Shown one piece after another: positions 9,939 through 18,085 of a stretch of DNA of 64,000 bases; position 1 is the first letter of the stretch, and each line of letters begins with the position of its first letter. This DNA comes from Duganella sp. Leaf126 (GTDB lineage Bacteria; Pseudomonadota; Gammaproteobacteria; Burkholderiales; Burkholderiaceae_D), in NCBI RefSeq assembly GCF_001423125.1, contig NZ_LMNW01000001.1, forward strand, positions 63,181 through 127,180. Reading direction: 5' to 3'. The translations under genes and the position numbers were made by a program. The notes under the pieces were generated by a model that was not told the origin of the DNA, did not search any database, and was given only the letters and a program-made list of their open reading frames with translations.

Positions 9939-10905
9939 ACAACCACCCTGCCCGCTTGAACCGCCGGTGCAAGATCCAGCAAACAAAGATCATGATGGAC
10001 AGCGCCATCGGATAACCATATTTCCACTCGAGCTCGGGCATGGCCTTGAAGTTCATGCCCCACACGCCGGCAAATGCGGTGACGATGGCGAAGATGGCTG
10101 CCCAGGCCGCCAACCGCTTGTTCACTTCGCTTTCCTCGATGGCGGTCATCGACAGGTTGACCTGGATCGCCGTGGCGATGGTGTCGCGGATGGTGTCGAG
10201 CGCGGCGCTGATGCGGTGCAGGTGGTCGTGGACGTCGCGGAAATAATCCTGGGTATCGAGGCACATCGACGGCACCCGGCCGCCGTACAGGCGCCCCACC
10301 GCTTCCATCATCGGCACCACGGCGTGGCGCACGGTGGTGACCTTGCCCTTGAGTTCGTACAGGCGCTCGATGTTGTCGCGCTGCTTGCCCTGGCTGAAGA
10401 TCAGCTCCTCGATCTTTTCCAGCTCCGTTTCCAGCATTTCCAGCACCGGGAAATAGCGGTCGACGATGGCATCCATCAGCGCGTACAGCACGAAGGCCGG
10501 CCCCTTGCGCAACATGTGCGGCTCGCGCTCGGCGCGCGCCCGCACGCCCAGAAAACCCTTGGTGCTGCTGCCGTCGCGAGACGACAGCACGTAGTTCTGG
10601 CCGACGAAAATATCGACCTCGCCCAGCACCACGTCGCCGTCGCGGCATTCGACGGTCTTGACCACCACGAACAGCGAATCGCCGTACTCTTCGATCTTCG
10701 GGCGCTGGTGGCCGCGGCTGGCGTCTTCCACGGCCAGCTCGTGCAGGCCGAATTCATGCTGCATGACGGCCAGCTCTTCCGCCGACGCCTCGTGCAGGGC
10801 CACCCAGACGAAGGTCTCGGGCTTTTCCATGTAGTCACTGATTTCCTCGACCGGAATATCGGCCAGCTTTTGCCCATCTTCGTAGGCGACACAATTGAGC
10901 AGCAT
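9937..10905 (-). CDS. corA: CorA-family magnesium/cobalt transporter
   Basis: About 322 residues from the chosen start, close to the usual CorA length. The family gate motif GMN is present in GVWGMNFKAMPEL between two C-terminal transmembrane helices (AAIFAIVTAFAGVWGMN and ALSIMIFVCWIL). The long N-terminal cytosolic domain is rich in charged helices (EMLETELEKIEELIFSQGKQ). It forms homopentameric Mg2+/Co2+ channels in the inner membrane. The start at 10905 (MLLNCVAYEDG) fits the family. A further upstream ATG at 10947 would add 14 unlikely residues. It lies downstream of, and on the same strand as, glnG, with about 100 bases between them. Confidence 0.93.
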   Translation of the reverse strand: MLLNCVAYEDGQKLADIPVEEISDYMEKPETFVWVALHEASAEELAVMQHEFGLHELAVEDASRGHQRPKIEEYGDSLFVVVKTVECRDGDVVLGEVDIFVGQNYVLSSRDGSSTKGFLGVRARAEREPHMLRKGPAFVLYALMDAIVDRYFPVLEMLETELEKIEELIFSQGKQRDNIERLYELKGKVTTVRHAVVPMMEAVGRLYGGRVPSMCLDTQDYFRDVHDHLHRISAALDTIRDTIATAIQVNLSMTAIEESEVNKRLAAWAAIFAIVTAFAGVWGMNFKAMPELEWKYGYPMALSIMIFVCWILHRRFKRAGWL

Positions 10906-11006
10906 ACCTGTTCCATAAAAAATAAAAGCCCCTGGCTTTGCAGCCAAGAGCTTACCTGAAACTTATGCAAGGGTACGGCCGCGAACGTGTGGCCGAGGCC
11001 ACGGCG

Positions 11007-12518
11007 TCAATCGTCCTTGGCGCCGTCGATGCCGAGCTCGGCGATCTTGCGGGTAATCGTGTTGCGACCGATGCCGAGGCGCACGGCGGCATCGTTCTTG
11101 CGGCCGTGGGTATGCTTGAGCGCGGTGCGGATCAGTGCCGATTCGAACTGCCGGCCCAGCACTGCCATGACTTCCTGCTGGCCGCCGCTGAGCATGGATG
11201 CCGCCTGCATTTCGAGCAGCCCCAACCATGCTTCCGGCGAGGCCGGCGCTGCCGCTGCCTGGCCGTCGGGGGCGGCGACCGGGTTGACCGTGCCGTGGTG
11301 CTGGACGGCGTTAAAGCCTTCCACCAGCGTCGGCTGGCCGGCGGTGCCGCCGGCGCCAGCCGCTTGCTCCTGGGTCAGTTCCAGCGGCAGGTCCTTGACC
11401 TCGACCGTCTGGCCCGGCGCCATGACCGTGATCCAGTTGCACAGGTTTTCCAGCTGCCGCACATTGCCCGGCAGCTCCAGGCCGCACAGGAAGGTCAGCG
11501 CGGCGTCGCTCATGCGCTTCGCTTCCACGCCCAGCTCCTTGGCGCTCTGCACCAGGAAATGGCGCACCAAAATGGGGATGTCCTCGCGCCGTTCCCTCAA
11601 ACTGGGCAGGCGCAGGCGGATCACGTTCAGGCGGTGGTACAAGTCTTCGCGGAACAGGCCTTCGCGCACGCGCTGCTCGAGATTCTGGTGGGTGGCGGTA
11701 ATCACGCGCACATTGGCCTTGATCGGCTGGTGGCCGCCGACGCGGTAAAAATGGCCGTCGGAAAGCACCCGCAACAAGCGCGTTTGCAGGTCGAACGGCA
11801 TGTCGCCGATCTCGTCGAGGAACAGGGTGCCGTTCTCGGCCTGCTCGAAGCGGCCGCGGCGGGTGGTCTGGGCGCCGGTAAAGGCGCCGCGCTCGTGGCC
11901 GAACAGTTCGGATTCAAGCAGGTCCTTGGGAATGGCCGCCGTATTGAGGGCAATGAACGGCTGCGCCGCGCGCGGGCTGTGCTTGTGCAGCGCGCGCGCC
12001 ACCAGCTCCTTGCCCGAGCCCGATTCACCGGTGATCAGCACCGTCACATTCGACTGCGACAGGCGGCCGATGGCGCGGAACACTTCCTGCATGGCCGGCG
12101 CCTGGCCGAGAATTTCGGGGGTTTCGGCCGGGCCCGATTCGACGCTGGTTTCGCGCAGGCTCTCGTCGAGCGCACGGCGTATCAGTTCGACTGCCTTGTC
12201 GATGTCGAACGGCTTGGCCAGGTATTCGAAGGCGCCGCCCTGGAATGCCGCCACGGCCGAGTCGAGGTCGGAAAACGCCGTGATGATGATGACCGGCAGG
12301 CCCGGGAAGCGCGATTTGACCAGTTGCAGCAGGTCGAGGCCGGAGTCGCCCGGCATGCGGATGTCGGACACCAGCACCTGCGGCGTCTCGACGTCGAGCG
12401 CGGCGATGGCGTCGCGCGCGTTGGCAAAACTCCTGGTGGCCAGGTTTTCCCGTGCCAGCGCTTTTTCCAGTACCCAGCGGATCGATTCGTCGTCGTCTAC
12501 TATCCAGATTGGCTTCAT
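11007..12518 (-). CDS. glnG: Nitrogen regulation response regulator NtrC (NR(I))
   Basis: This is a 503-residue sigma-54 activator. The receiver domain has acidic residues DDD at 8-10 and the phosphoacceptor aspartate D52 (VSDIRMPG). The central AAA+ domain has Walker A GESGSGKE, the sigma-54 contact loop GAFTGA, and the Walker B region LFLDEIGDM. A Fis-type helix-turn-helix closes the protein (NDAAVRLGIGRNTITRKIAEL). Phosphorylated by NtrB under nitrogen limitation, it activates sigma-54 promoters such as that of glnA just upstream. It lies 60 bases after glnL on the same strand. A GC-rich palindrome (10989-11002) follows its stop codon, but without a T run. Confidence 0.97.
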   Translation of the reverse strand: MKPIWIVDDDESIRWVLEKALARENLATRSFANARDAIAALDVETPQVLVSDIRMPGDSGLDLLQLVKSRFPGLPVIIITAFSDLDSAVAAFQGGAFEYLAKPFDIDKAVELIRRALDESLRETSVESGPAETPEILGQAPAMQEVFRAIGRLSQSNVTVLITGESGSGKELVARALHKHSPRAAQPFIALNTAAIPKDLLESELFGHERGAFTGAQTTRRGRFEQAENGTLFLDEIGDMPFDLQTRLLRVLSDGHFYRVGGHQPIKANVRVITATHQNLEQRVREGLFREDLYHRLNVIRLRLPSLRERREDIPILVRHFLVQSAKELGVEAKRMSDAALTFLCGLELPGNVRQLENLCNWITVMAPGQTVEVKDLPLELTQEQAAGAGGTAGQPTLVEGFNAVQHHGTVNPVAAPDGQAAAAPASPEAWLGLLEMQAASMLSGGQQEVMAVLGRQFESALIRTALKHTHGRKNDAAVRLGIGRNTITRKIAELGIDGAKDD

Positions 12519-12578
12519 GTGTTGTGTGTTTCCCGCGTGGATCGTCTATCGAGGGAAGTCGCACTTGCCAGCCACGGC

Positions 12579-13673
12579 TTATGGCAATGGCAGCAGGATG
12601 CGGAAATCCGTGTAACCAGGCCGGCTGTCGCATTCGATCACGCCCATGTGCTGCTGCACGAAGGTTTGCGCCAATGTCAGTCCCAGGCCGCTGCCGCCTT
12701 CCCTGCCCGACACCAGCGGGTAGAAAATACGGTCACGGATCTGGGGGGCGATGCCGGGCCCGTTGTCGATGATATGCAAGTCTAATGCCAGCCCGTAGCG
12801 TACCTTGGCCAGCGTGACCTGGCGCGCCACCCGGGTCTTCAATACGATCTGCGCCGTACCCTCCTCGATCTGCTGCGCCAGCGCCTGGGCCGCGTTGTGG
12901 GCGATATTAAGCACGGTCTGGATCAGCTGCTCCTTGTCGCCGCGGAACTCGGGGATCGAGGCGTCGTAATCGCGCAGGATGGTCAGCCCGGACGGAAACT
13001 CGGCCAGCATCAGGCTGCGCACGCGCTCGAGCACTTCGTGGATGTTGACGTCGCCCACGATATGGGGCCGGCGATGCGGCGCCAGCAGGCGATCGACCAG
13101 CGTTTGCAGGCGGTCCGCCTCCTTGATGATGACCTGCGTGTATTCGCGCAGCTGCCCCGCGTGCAGGGCCGGCAGTTCCATCTCGAGCAACTGCGCGGCG
13201 CCGCGGATGCCGCCCAGCGGGTTCTTGATCTCGTGCGCGAGGTTGCGGATCAGTTCCTTGTTCACCTGGCTCTGGTCGAGGATGCGCTCCTCGCGGTCGA
13301 GCTTGAGGTGCTGCAGGTGCTCGCGCAGCTCGATCAGCAGGTGACCGGCCGGCTCATCGAGCGCGGAAACGATGCTGTGCACGTGCAGCGGATCGCGCCC
13401 GGCGCGCTCGAGGGTCAGGTCCTGGCGCAGGTCGGAAAACTTGTGCTCGCGGGCCTGGGCGCAGATGCGTTCGAGCTCGTCCGGGTTGAGAAAATGCGCG
13501 CTGAGCTTCTGGCGCGACAGCGCCTTGAGCGAACTGGCCAGCAGGTTTTCGGCGGCCGCGTTGGCGTAAGCGATATGGCCGCAGCTGTCGAGCATGACGA
13601 CGGCCGAGGCCAGCAATTCCAGCCCGGCCAGCATGGGCGGACGGGCGGAGGAAGCGGGAGAAACAGGGCTCAT
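12579..13673 (-). CDS. glnL: Nitrogen regulation sensor histidine kinase NtrB (NR(II))
   Basis: 364 residues, with no transmembrane segment, as expected for this soluble PII-controlled kinase. A PAS-like N-terminal domain (ASAVVMLDSCGHIAYANAAAENLL) precedes the phosphoacceptor H-box LAHEIKNPLGGIRGAAQLLE. The ATPase has an N-box (NIAHNAAQAL), G1 box DNGPGI and G2 box GSGLGLTLAQ. It phosphorylates NtrC when nitrogen is scarce and promotes its dephosphorylation when PII is free. It lies in the glnA - DUF4124 - glnL - glnG series. Confidence 0.96.
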   Translation of the reverse strand: MSPVSPASSARPPMLAGLELLASAVVMLDSCGHIAYANAAAENLLASSLKALSRQKLSAHFLNPDELERICAQAREHKFSDLRQDLTLERAGRDPLHVHSIVSALDEPAGHLLIELREHLQHLKLDREERILDQSQVNKELIRNLAHEIKNPLGGIRGAAQLLEMELPALHAGQLREYTQVIIKEADRLQTLVDRLLAPHRRPHIVGDVNIHEVLERVRSLMLAEFPSGLTILRDYDASIPEFRGDKEQLIQTVLNIAHNAAQALAQQIEEGTAQIVLKTRVARQVTLAKVRYGLALDLHIIDNGPGIAPQIRDRIFYPLVSGREGGSGLGLTLAQTFVQQHMGVIECDSRPGYTDFRILLPLP

Positions 13674-13697
13674 CGGGATCTGGTCGAGAAAAAGGAA

Positions 13698-14213
13698 TTA
13701 GCGGATAGTGGCAATCTCGCGCTTGAGCGCATCGATGTTTTTTTCGGCGCGGTTCACGCTGTCGCGCAGCGCGGCCGTACGCTCCTGGTACTTGGCGTAA
13801 TTGCGCTCGTCGCCACGGCGCTCCGGCGCACCATTGTTGTACTCGGCGCGCAAGGCCGCCAGCTTTTGCTGCTCGCTGGCCAACTCGTCTTCGAGGATGG
13901 CGCGGCGGTCGAGGTCGCGTGCGCGCTGCTCGGCATTGTCCACGCGCGGAAACGCGCCCGGTGCCGCCAGCGCTGGCGGCTGTCCCGCTGCGCTGGCTGC
14001 CGGCGCGCGTGCCGGACCGGTGCGCCGCGGCGGCGCGGCGATCACGGTGCCGGGCAAGTCCATCGCCTGACAATAGTTGCCGCGCTTGATGTCGGTGTAC
14101 TCGACGCTGCCGCCCGGCGGCGTGCACTTGTAGATCACGCCCTGGGCGCCAGCCGTGGCGCTTGCCAGCGCCAGCAAGGCCGCCGGCAGCACGCGGTGCA
14201 AACTCAAAATCAT
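13698..14213 (-). CDS. DUF4124 domain-containing periplasmic protein
   Basis: 171 residues. A signal peptide (ALLALASATAGAQG) is followed by the DUF4124 pattern VIYKCTPPGGSVEYTDIKRGNYCQ, with two cysteines that could form a disulfide. A Pro/Ala-rich linker leads to a charged coiled-coil half (LDRRAILEDELASEQQKLAALRAEY to the end). Function is unknown. The family commonly sits between glnA and ntrB in betaproteobacteria, and here it lies 24 bases before glnL, so it is probably co-transcribed with the nitrogen genes. Confidence 0.85.
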   Translation of the reverse strand: MILSLHRVLPAALLALASATAGAQGVIYKCTPPGGSVEYTDIKRGNYCQAMDLPGTVIAAPPRRTGPARAPAASAAGQPPALAAPGAFPRVDNAEQRARDLDRRAILEDELASEQQKLAALRAEYNNGAPERRGDERNYAKYQERTAALRDSVNRAEKNIDALKREIATIR

Positions 14214-14265
14214 TGGTCATTCCGTGGGTGGTGGGTCCACCCGACTATACAACAACCGAAACAAC

Positions 14266-14297
14266 AACGCGGAGAAAGCCTGCGCCTTCTCCGCGTT
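14266..14297 (-). terminator. Hairpin downstream of glnA, probable terminator or attenuator
   Basis: An 11-bp inverted repeat has arms at 14266-14276 and 14287-14297. On the minus strand it is followed by a broken T-rich stretch (GTTGTTTCGGTTGTTG) rather than a clean T run. It would end most glnA transcripts while letting some read into the DUF4124-glnL-glnG genes. Confidence 0.6.
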
Positions 14298-14333
14298 TGC
14301 GCCACAGGCGCCGAAGCGCCCTGCATGCTGCCG

Positions 14334-15749
14334 TTACAGCGAGTAGTACATGTCGAACTCGGCAGGGTGAGTGGTCATGCGCATGCGCTGCACGTCCTGC
14401 ATTTTCAGTTCGATGTAGGCATCGATCATCGAGTCGGTGAACACGCCGCCACGGGTCAGGAACTCGCGGTCCTTGTCCAGGTTTTCCAGCGCTTCTTCCA
14501 GCGAGGCGCACACGGTCGGGATCAGTGCGTCTTCTTCCGGCGGCAGGTGGTACAGGTCTTTCGACGCTGCTTCGCCCGGGTGGATCTTGTTCTGGATACC
14601 GTCCAGGCCTGCCATCAGCAGCGCGGCAAAGCACAGGTAGACGTTGGCCAGCGGATCCGGGAAACGGGTCTCGATGCGGCGGCCCTTCGGATTGGCCACG
14701 TGCGGAATGCGGATCGATGCCGAGCGGTTCTTGGCCGAGTAGGCCAGCTTGACCGGCGCTTCGAAGCCTGGCACCAGGCGCTTGTACGAGTTGGTGCCCG
14801 GGTTGGTGATCGCGTTCAGCGCCTTGGCGTGCTTGATGATGCCGCCGATGTAGAACAGCGCGGTTTCCGACAGGCCGGCGTAACCGTCGCCGGCGAACAG
14901 GTTTTTACCGTCTTTCCAGATCGACTGGTGCACGTGCATGCCCGAACCGTTGTCGCCAACGATAGGTTTCGGCATGAAGGTGGCGGTCTTGCCGTAGCTG
15001 TGGGCCACGTTCCAGACCACGTATTTCAGGTTCTGGGTCCAGTCGGCGCGCTCGACCAGGGTCGAGAACTTGGTGCCGATTTCGTTCTGGCCGGCGCCGG
15101 CCACTTCGTGGTGGTGCACTTCGACCGGGATGCCCAGCGATTCGAGGATCAGGCACATTTCCGAGCGCATGTCCTGGAAGCTGTCCACTGGCGGGACCGG
15201 GAAGTAGCCGCCCTTGACGGTCGGACGGTGGCCGCTGTTGCCGCCTTCGATTTTTTCGCCAGTGGACCACGACGCTTCGTCGGAATCGACCTTGACGAAG
15301 CAGCCCGACATGTCGATCTTCCAGCGCACGCTGTCGAAGATGAAGAATTCCGGTTCCGGACCGAAGTAGGCGGTGTCGCCCAGGCCCGACGATTTCAGGT
15401 AGGCTTCAGCGCGCTTGGCGATGGAGCGCGGATCGCGGTCATAGCCCTTGCCGTCGGCAGGCTCGATGACGTCGCATTGCATGAACAGCGTGGTCTCTTC
15501 CATGAAGGGATCGATGTTCGCGGTGTTTGGATCAGGCATCAGGATCATGTCCGATGCTTCAATACCCTTCCAGCCGGCGATCGAGGAACCGTCGAACGCG
15601 TGACCCGATTCGAACTTGTCGATGTCGAAAGCCGACACAGGCACGGTGACGTGCTGTTCTTTACCCCGGGTATCAGCGAAACGGAAATCAACGAATTTCA
15701 CTTCGTTTTCCTGGACCATTTTCAGAACTTCTGCGGCTGTCATTGCCAT
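14334..15749 (-). CDS. glnA: Type I glutamine synthetase
   Basis: The 471-residue length is standard for GSI. It makes glutamine from glutamate, ammonia and ATP as a cytosolic dodecamer. Visible motifs are the N-terminal FDGSSIAGW latch region, the metal and ATP sites [11 protein letters not shown] and [32 protein letters not shown], and the glutamate-binding [17 protein letters not shown] tyrosine in [11 protein letters not shown] near residue 398 matches the GlnE adenylylation site, so activity is probably adenylylation-controlled. AGGAGA lies 7 bases before the ATG at 15749. Transcription is probably from the sigma-54 promoter at 15793-15809 with NtrC sites farther upstream. Confidence 0.98.
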   Translation of the reverse strand: MAMTAAEVLKMVQENEVKFVDFRFADTRGKEQHVTVPVSAFDIDKFESGHAFDGSSIAGWKGIEASDMILMPDPNTANIDPFMEETTLFMQCDVIEPADGKGYDRDPRSIAKRAEAYLKSSGLGDTAYFGPEPEFFIFDSVRWKIDMSGCFVKVDSDEASWSTGEKIEGGNSGHRPTVKGGYFPVPPVDSFQDMRSEMCLILESLGIPVEVHHHEVAGAGQNEIGTKFSTLVERADWTQNLKYVVWNVAHSYGKTATFMPKPIVGDNGSGMHVHQSIWKDGKNLFAGDGYAGLSETALFYIGGIIKHAKALNAITNPGTNSYKRLVPGFEAPVKLAYSAKNRSASIRIPHVANPKGRRIETRFPDPLANVYLCFAALLMAGLDGIQNKIHPGEAASKDLYHLPPEEDALIPTVCASLEEALENLDKDREFLTRGGVFTDSMIDAYIELKMQDVQRMRMTTHPAEFDMYYSL

Positions 15750-15792
15750 GCGTCTCTCCTAAGATAATTTGTGGAACTGGTGCACCTACACT

Positions 15793-15809
15793 AAGCAGTA
15801 TCCATGCCA
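15793..15809 (-). promoter_or_regulatory. Sigma-54 promoter of glnA
   Basis: On the minus strand the sequence reads TGGCATGGATACTGCTT. It carries the invariant GG and GC with exactly the 10-base separation of the -24/-12 consensus TGGCAYG-N4-TTGCW. Transcription would begin near 15783, leaving a leader of about 33 bases before the glnA ATG. Confidence 0.85.
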
Positions 15810-15937
15810 GCCGATCCGGCACCAGCACGGCGTGACATTCTCGTCAACTTATGTCGATAGCGTCGTTGAACTCGCCTGCAATGACGTCCATCATCGTGCG
15901 TCCATGGACGCAGCACCGAGATGACGCCAATCAAGGC

Positions 15938-15954
15938 AGCACCATCACGGTGCA
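15938..15954. promoter_or_regulatory. NtrC binding site 1
   Basis: The 17-bp dyad AGCACCATCACGGTGCA matches the NtrC consensus TGCACCA-N3-TGGTGCA except at the first base and one inner base. Its centre is about 160 bases upstream of the expected glnA start of transcription, a normal enhancer distance. Confidence 0.8.
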
Positions 15955-15966
15955 GCCAACCCGATC

Positions 15967-15983
15967 AGCACCAACTTGGTGCA
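15967..15983. promoter_or_regulatory. NtrC binding site 2
   Basis: AGCACCAACTTGGTGCA is a near-perfect NtrC dyad, 29 bases centre to centre from site 1, close to three helical turns. Paired sites on one face of the helix allow cooperative NtrC oligomerisation. The pair also lies 100-145 bases upstream of the divergent rhodanese gene. Confidence 0.85.
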
Positions 15984-16049
15984 ATTTTTAAATCCGGGTT
16001 GAAAATGCCTCGCTTTGGTGCGTACCGCCTTCGGCCCACACAGGAGGCC

Positions 16050-16055
16050 TATAAT
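16050..16055 (+). promoter_or_regulatory. Possible -10 of the rhodanese gene
   Basis: A TATAAT hexamer lies 28 bases before the rhodanese ATG. The -35 region is not convincing (GC-rich), so it may need an activator. Confidence 0.45.
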
Positions 16056-16082
16056 AATCGCAAACCTCTACGGGAACATGAC

Positions 16083-16541
16083 ATGAGCAAAATTGATGAG
16101 ATCCTGGCTGCAGCACGCAGCCGCAACAAGGACTGGGCGTATGCAGGCGCTGTCACGCCCGAGGAAGCGTTCGCGCTGCTGTTGCTCGACAATGCGGTCA
16201 AGCTGGTGGACGTGCGCACCAATGCCGAGCGCGACTGGGTCGGCCGGGTCAAGATCCCCGAGGCCCAACATGGTGCGGTCCAGTGGGCCACCTACCCGGG
16301 CGGCAACGCCAACCACGAATTCATCGAGCAACTGAACGCGGTGGCGCGCAAGGACCAGGTCCTGTTATTCCTGTGCCGCTCGGGCGTGCGCTCGCGTGGT
16401 GCGGCCAAACTGGCGGCCGAGCACGGCTATCAGCAGTGCTACGACATCCTCGAAGGGTTCGAAGGCGACAAGGACGAAGCGACGCACCGCAAGAACCTGA
16501 ATGGCTGGTGCAAGGCAGGCTTGCCCTGGACCGGGGCGTAG
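16083..16541 (+). CDS. Rhodanese-like domain protein
   Basis: A single rhodanese domain of 152 residues. The predicted persulfide-forming cysteine is in the loop LFLCRSGVRSRGAA, which matches the CRSGxRS consensus. LVDVRTNAERDWVGRV is the N-terminal CH2A-like motif. The enzyme family moves sulfur from thiosulfate or other donors to acceptors, in the cytosol here (no signal peptide). I chose the ATG at 16083. An open frame continues upstream to 15921 but would run through the NtrC sites, and its composition is not protein-like. Confidence 0.92.
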   Translation: MSKIDEILAAARSRNKDWAYAGAVTPEEAFALLLLDNAVKLVDVRTNAERDWVGRVKIPEAQHGAVQWATYPGGNANHEFIEQLNAVARKDQVLLFLCRSGVRSRGAAKLAAEHGYQQCYDILEGFEGDKDEATHRKNLNGWCKAGLPWTGA

Positions 16542-16546
16542 TCATT

Positions 16547-16568
16547 GGATCCCGCCTGCGCGGGAACC
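16547..16568. repeat. Short GC-rich palindromic repeat, copy A
   Basis: GGATCCCGCCTGCGCGGGAACC forms a small hairpin (TCCCGC-CTGC-GCGGGA). It resembles the dispersed CCCGCCTGCGCGGG-type repeats of many betaproteobacteria. It lies just past the stop codons of both the rhodanese and TAXI genes and may act as their shared transcription end. Confidence 0.5.
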
Positions 16569-16571
16569 GGT

Positions 16572-17945
16572 TCATGCCGGCAAAGCCTGCGTCTCCTCTT
16601 CCATCAGAAACTCTATGCGCTTGCGCACGAACTGGATGTGCGAGCGCAAGCCGTATAAACCGTCGGCAAACGACAGCGGGATCGAGATCTGGTTGACCAG
16701 TTCCTCGATCTCGTCGAGGCGCTTGAGCTGGGCCTCGTACACCTGCATGCGCGACGCCGGCGGCGCCGCTTCCACCGTCTGCTCCACCGTGCGCAACTGC
16801 CCGTACCATTTATACACGCGCGAGCGGATGCGCCACACGTACAGCGGCGGCACGATCTTCGACAGCGGCAGGATCAGCGCACTGAGCGCCAGCACCACCA
16901 CCCACATGCGGTCGAGGAAGTTGGCAGCCCAGAACGGCATATAACGCTGCAGCAGTGGCGGACCGTTCTTGTAGAACTTGGCGGCTTCGGCATCGACCGG
17001 GATCTCGGTGTACTTGGCAGACGGGAACTGGCCCTGCTGCTGGAACCAGCCGGCGCCGTTATGGATGGTGCTGGCGCCCTGCACGAACAAATCGACCAGC
17101 GCCGGATGCAGGCTGTCGCGCGCCACCAGCGTGGCGGTGGGCGCGATCAGGCTGTAGTCGCGCGCCGGGATATTGCGCCCCAGATCGACGATGCCCTGCG
17201 GCAGCGTGACGTGGGTCAGAAACGGCAGCTTGCGCGCGTAGGCCTCCGCCTGGGTGAAGTCGAACAGCGCGATGCCCGGCGTTTGCAGCAGCATCTGGAT
17301 CAGCGGCGCTTCCGGCGCCGAGGTAAACACCAGGCCGTCGATGCGCCCTTCCAGCAGCTCGACCACGGCTGGCGTATTGGCCAGCGAATAACGCTGGACG
17401 TCGCCCGTTTCCAGGCCATTGAGTTCCAGCACCTGGTGCAGCAGGCGCGGCGCACCGGCGCCCTTGGGCCCAAAGTTGATCTTCTTGCCGCGCAGCTGGT
17501 TCAACTCCGTGATCGGGGGCTGGTCCTGCGGCGCCCTCAGGAATAGCCACAGCGGCTCGACGAACAGGCTGCCCAGCGAAGTCAGATCGGCCCGTTCGGC
17601 CGCTTCCTCGTTGGTACTGCCGCTTTGCACGAAAGCGATATCGACCTTGCCGTCGCGCAGGTTGCGCAGGTTTTCGCCGGACCCGGCCGACGGAACCAGC
17701 GTCACCTTGACGCCGTGCCTGGCCAGCATGGCCGCGTATTTCTTGCCGAATTCCTCGTAGGCGCTGTTTTCCTGGCCCGTGCCAAGGCGCACCGTGCGCG
17801 GCGGCGCCGGGTCCACCAGCCAGTAGGCCAGCAGGCAGACGCCGACGATCAGCAGCACCGTCGGTGCGGCCGAGGCCAGCAAATCGCGCAGCGAAAACTG
17901 CGTGAACTTGAGTATCTTGGACATGTGGTGGCGCATCGGTTTCAT
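16572..17945 (-). CDS. TAXI-family solute-binding protein with membrane anchors
   Basis: 457 residues. A single helix near the N-terminus (APTVLLIVGVCLLAYWLV) precedes a TAXI/NMT1-type binding domain (VRLGTGQENSAYEEFGKKYAAML, DIAFVQSGSTNEEAAE, INFGPKGAGAPRLLHQVLE). A second helix (MWVVVLALSALILPL) and a helical C-terminal tail follow. TAXI proteins normally deliver substrates to TRAP permeases, but no permease gene is nearby, and the two anchors suggest a membrane-tethered sensor or scaffold. Start choice between 17945, 17936 and 17924 is open, since none has a good ribosome site. Confidence 0.8.
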   Translation of the reverse strand: MKPMRHHMSKILKFTQFSLRDLLASAAPTVLLIVGVCLLAYWLVDPAPPRTVRLGTGQENSAYEEFGKKYAAMLARHGVKVTLVPSAGSGENLRNLRDGKVDIAFVQSGSTNEEAAERADLTSLGSLFVEPLWLFLRAPQDQPPITELNQLRGKKINFGPKGAGAPRLLHQVLELNGLETGDVQRYSLANTPAVVELLEGRIDGLVFTSAPEAPLIQMLLQTPGIALFDFTQAEAYARKLPFLTHVTLPQGIVDLGRNIPARDYSLIAPTATLVARDSLHPALVDLFVQGASTIHNGAGWFQQQGQFPSAKYTEIPVDAEAAKFYKNGPPLLQRYMPFWAANFLDRMWVVVLALSALILPLSKIVPPLYVWRIRSRVYKWYGQLRTVEQTVEAAPPASRMQVYEAQLKRLDEIEELVNQISIPLSFADGLYGLRSHIQFVRKRIEFLMEEETQALPA

Positions 17946-18010
17946 GGGGTGCTACATTGCCGCGAAACAGCGCTGTATGCAAGTGAAACCGGGGCGGCAG
18001 GCAAGCAACC

Positions 18011-18032
18011 GGATCCCCGCCTGCGCCGTGAC
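18011..18032. repeat. Short GC-rich repeat, degenerate copy B
   Basis: GGATCCCCGCCTGCGCCGTGAC shares its first part with the repeat at 16547-16568 but has lost the right arm of the hairpin. The two copies bracket the TAXI gene. Confidence 0.4.
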
Positions 18033-18085
18033 CGTGCACACAGGCACGGTGGCACGCGCCAGTGACCGTGCGGGCGGGCCGGCCG

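Noticed and set aside
10989..11002. Palindrome GTGGCC-GA-GGCCAC after glnG as a terminator
   Set aside because: Perfect stem but a two-base loop and no T run, so not listed as a terminator.
10938..12785. Plus-strand open frame opposite glnG
   Set aside because: Antisense shadow of NtrC; the minus-strand gene has all the catalytic motifs.
12897..15767. Plus-strand open frame of 956 codons opposite glnL-DUF4124-glnA
   Set aside because: It crosses three real genes and their gaps, with no domain and no start signal.
15921..16082. Upstream extension of the rhodanese gene
   Set aside because: It would be encoded by the NtrC sites and promoter; the family start is at 16083.
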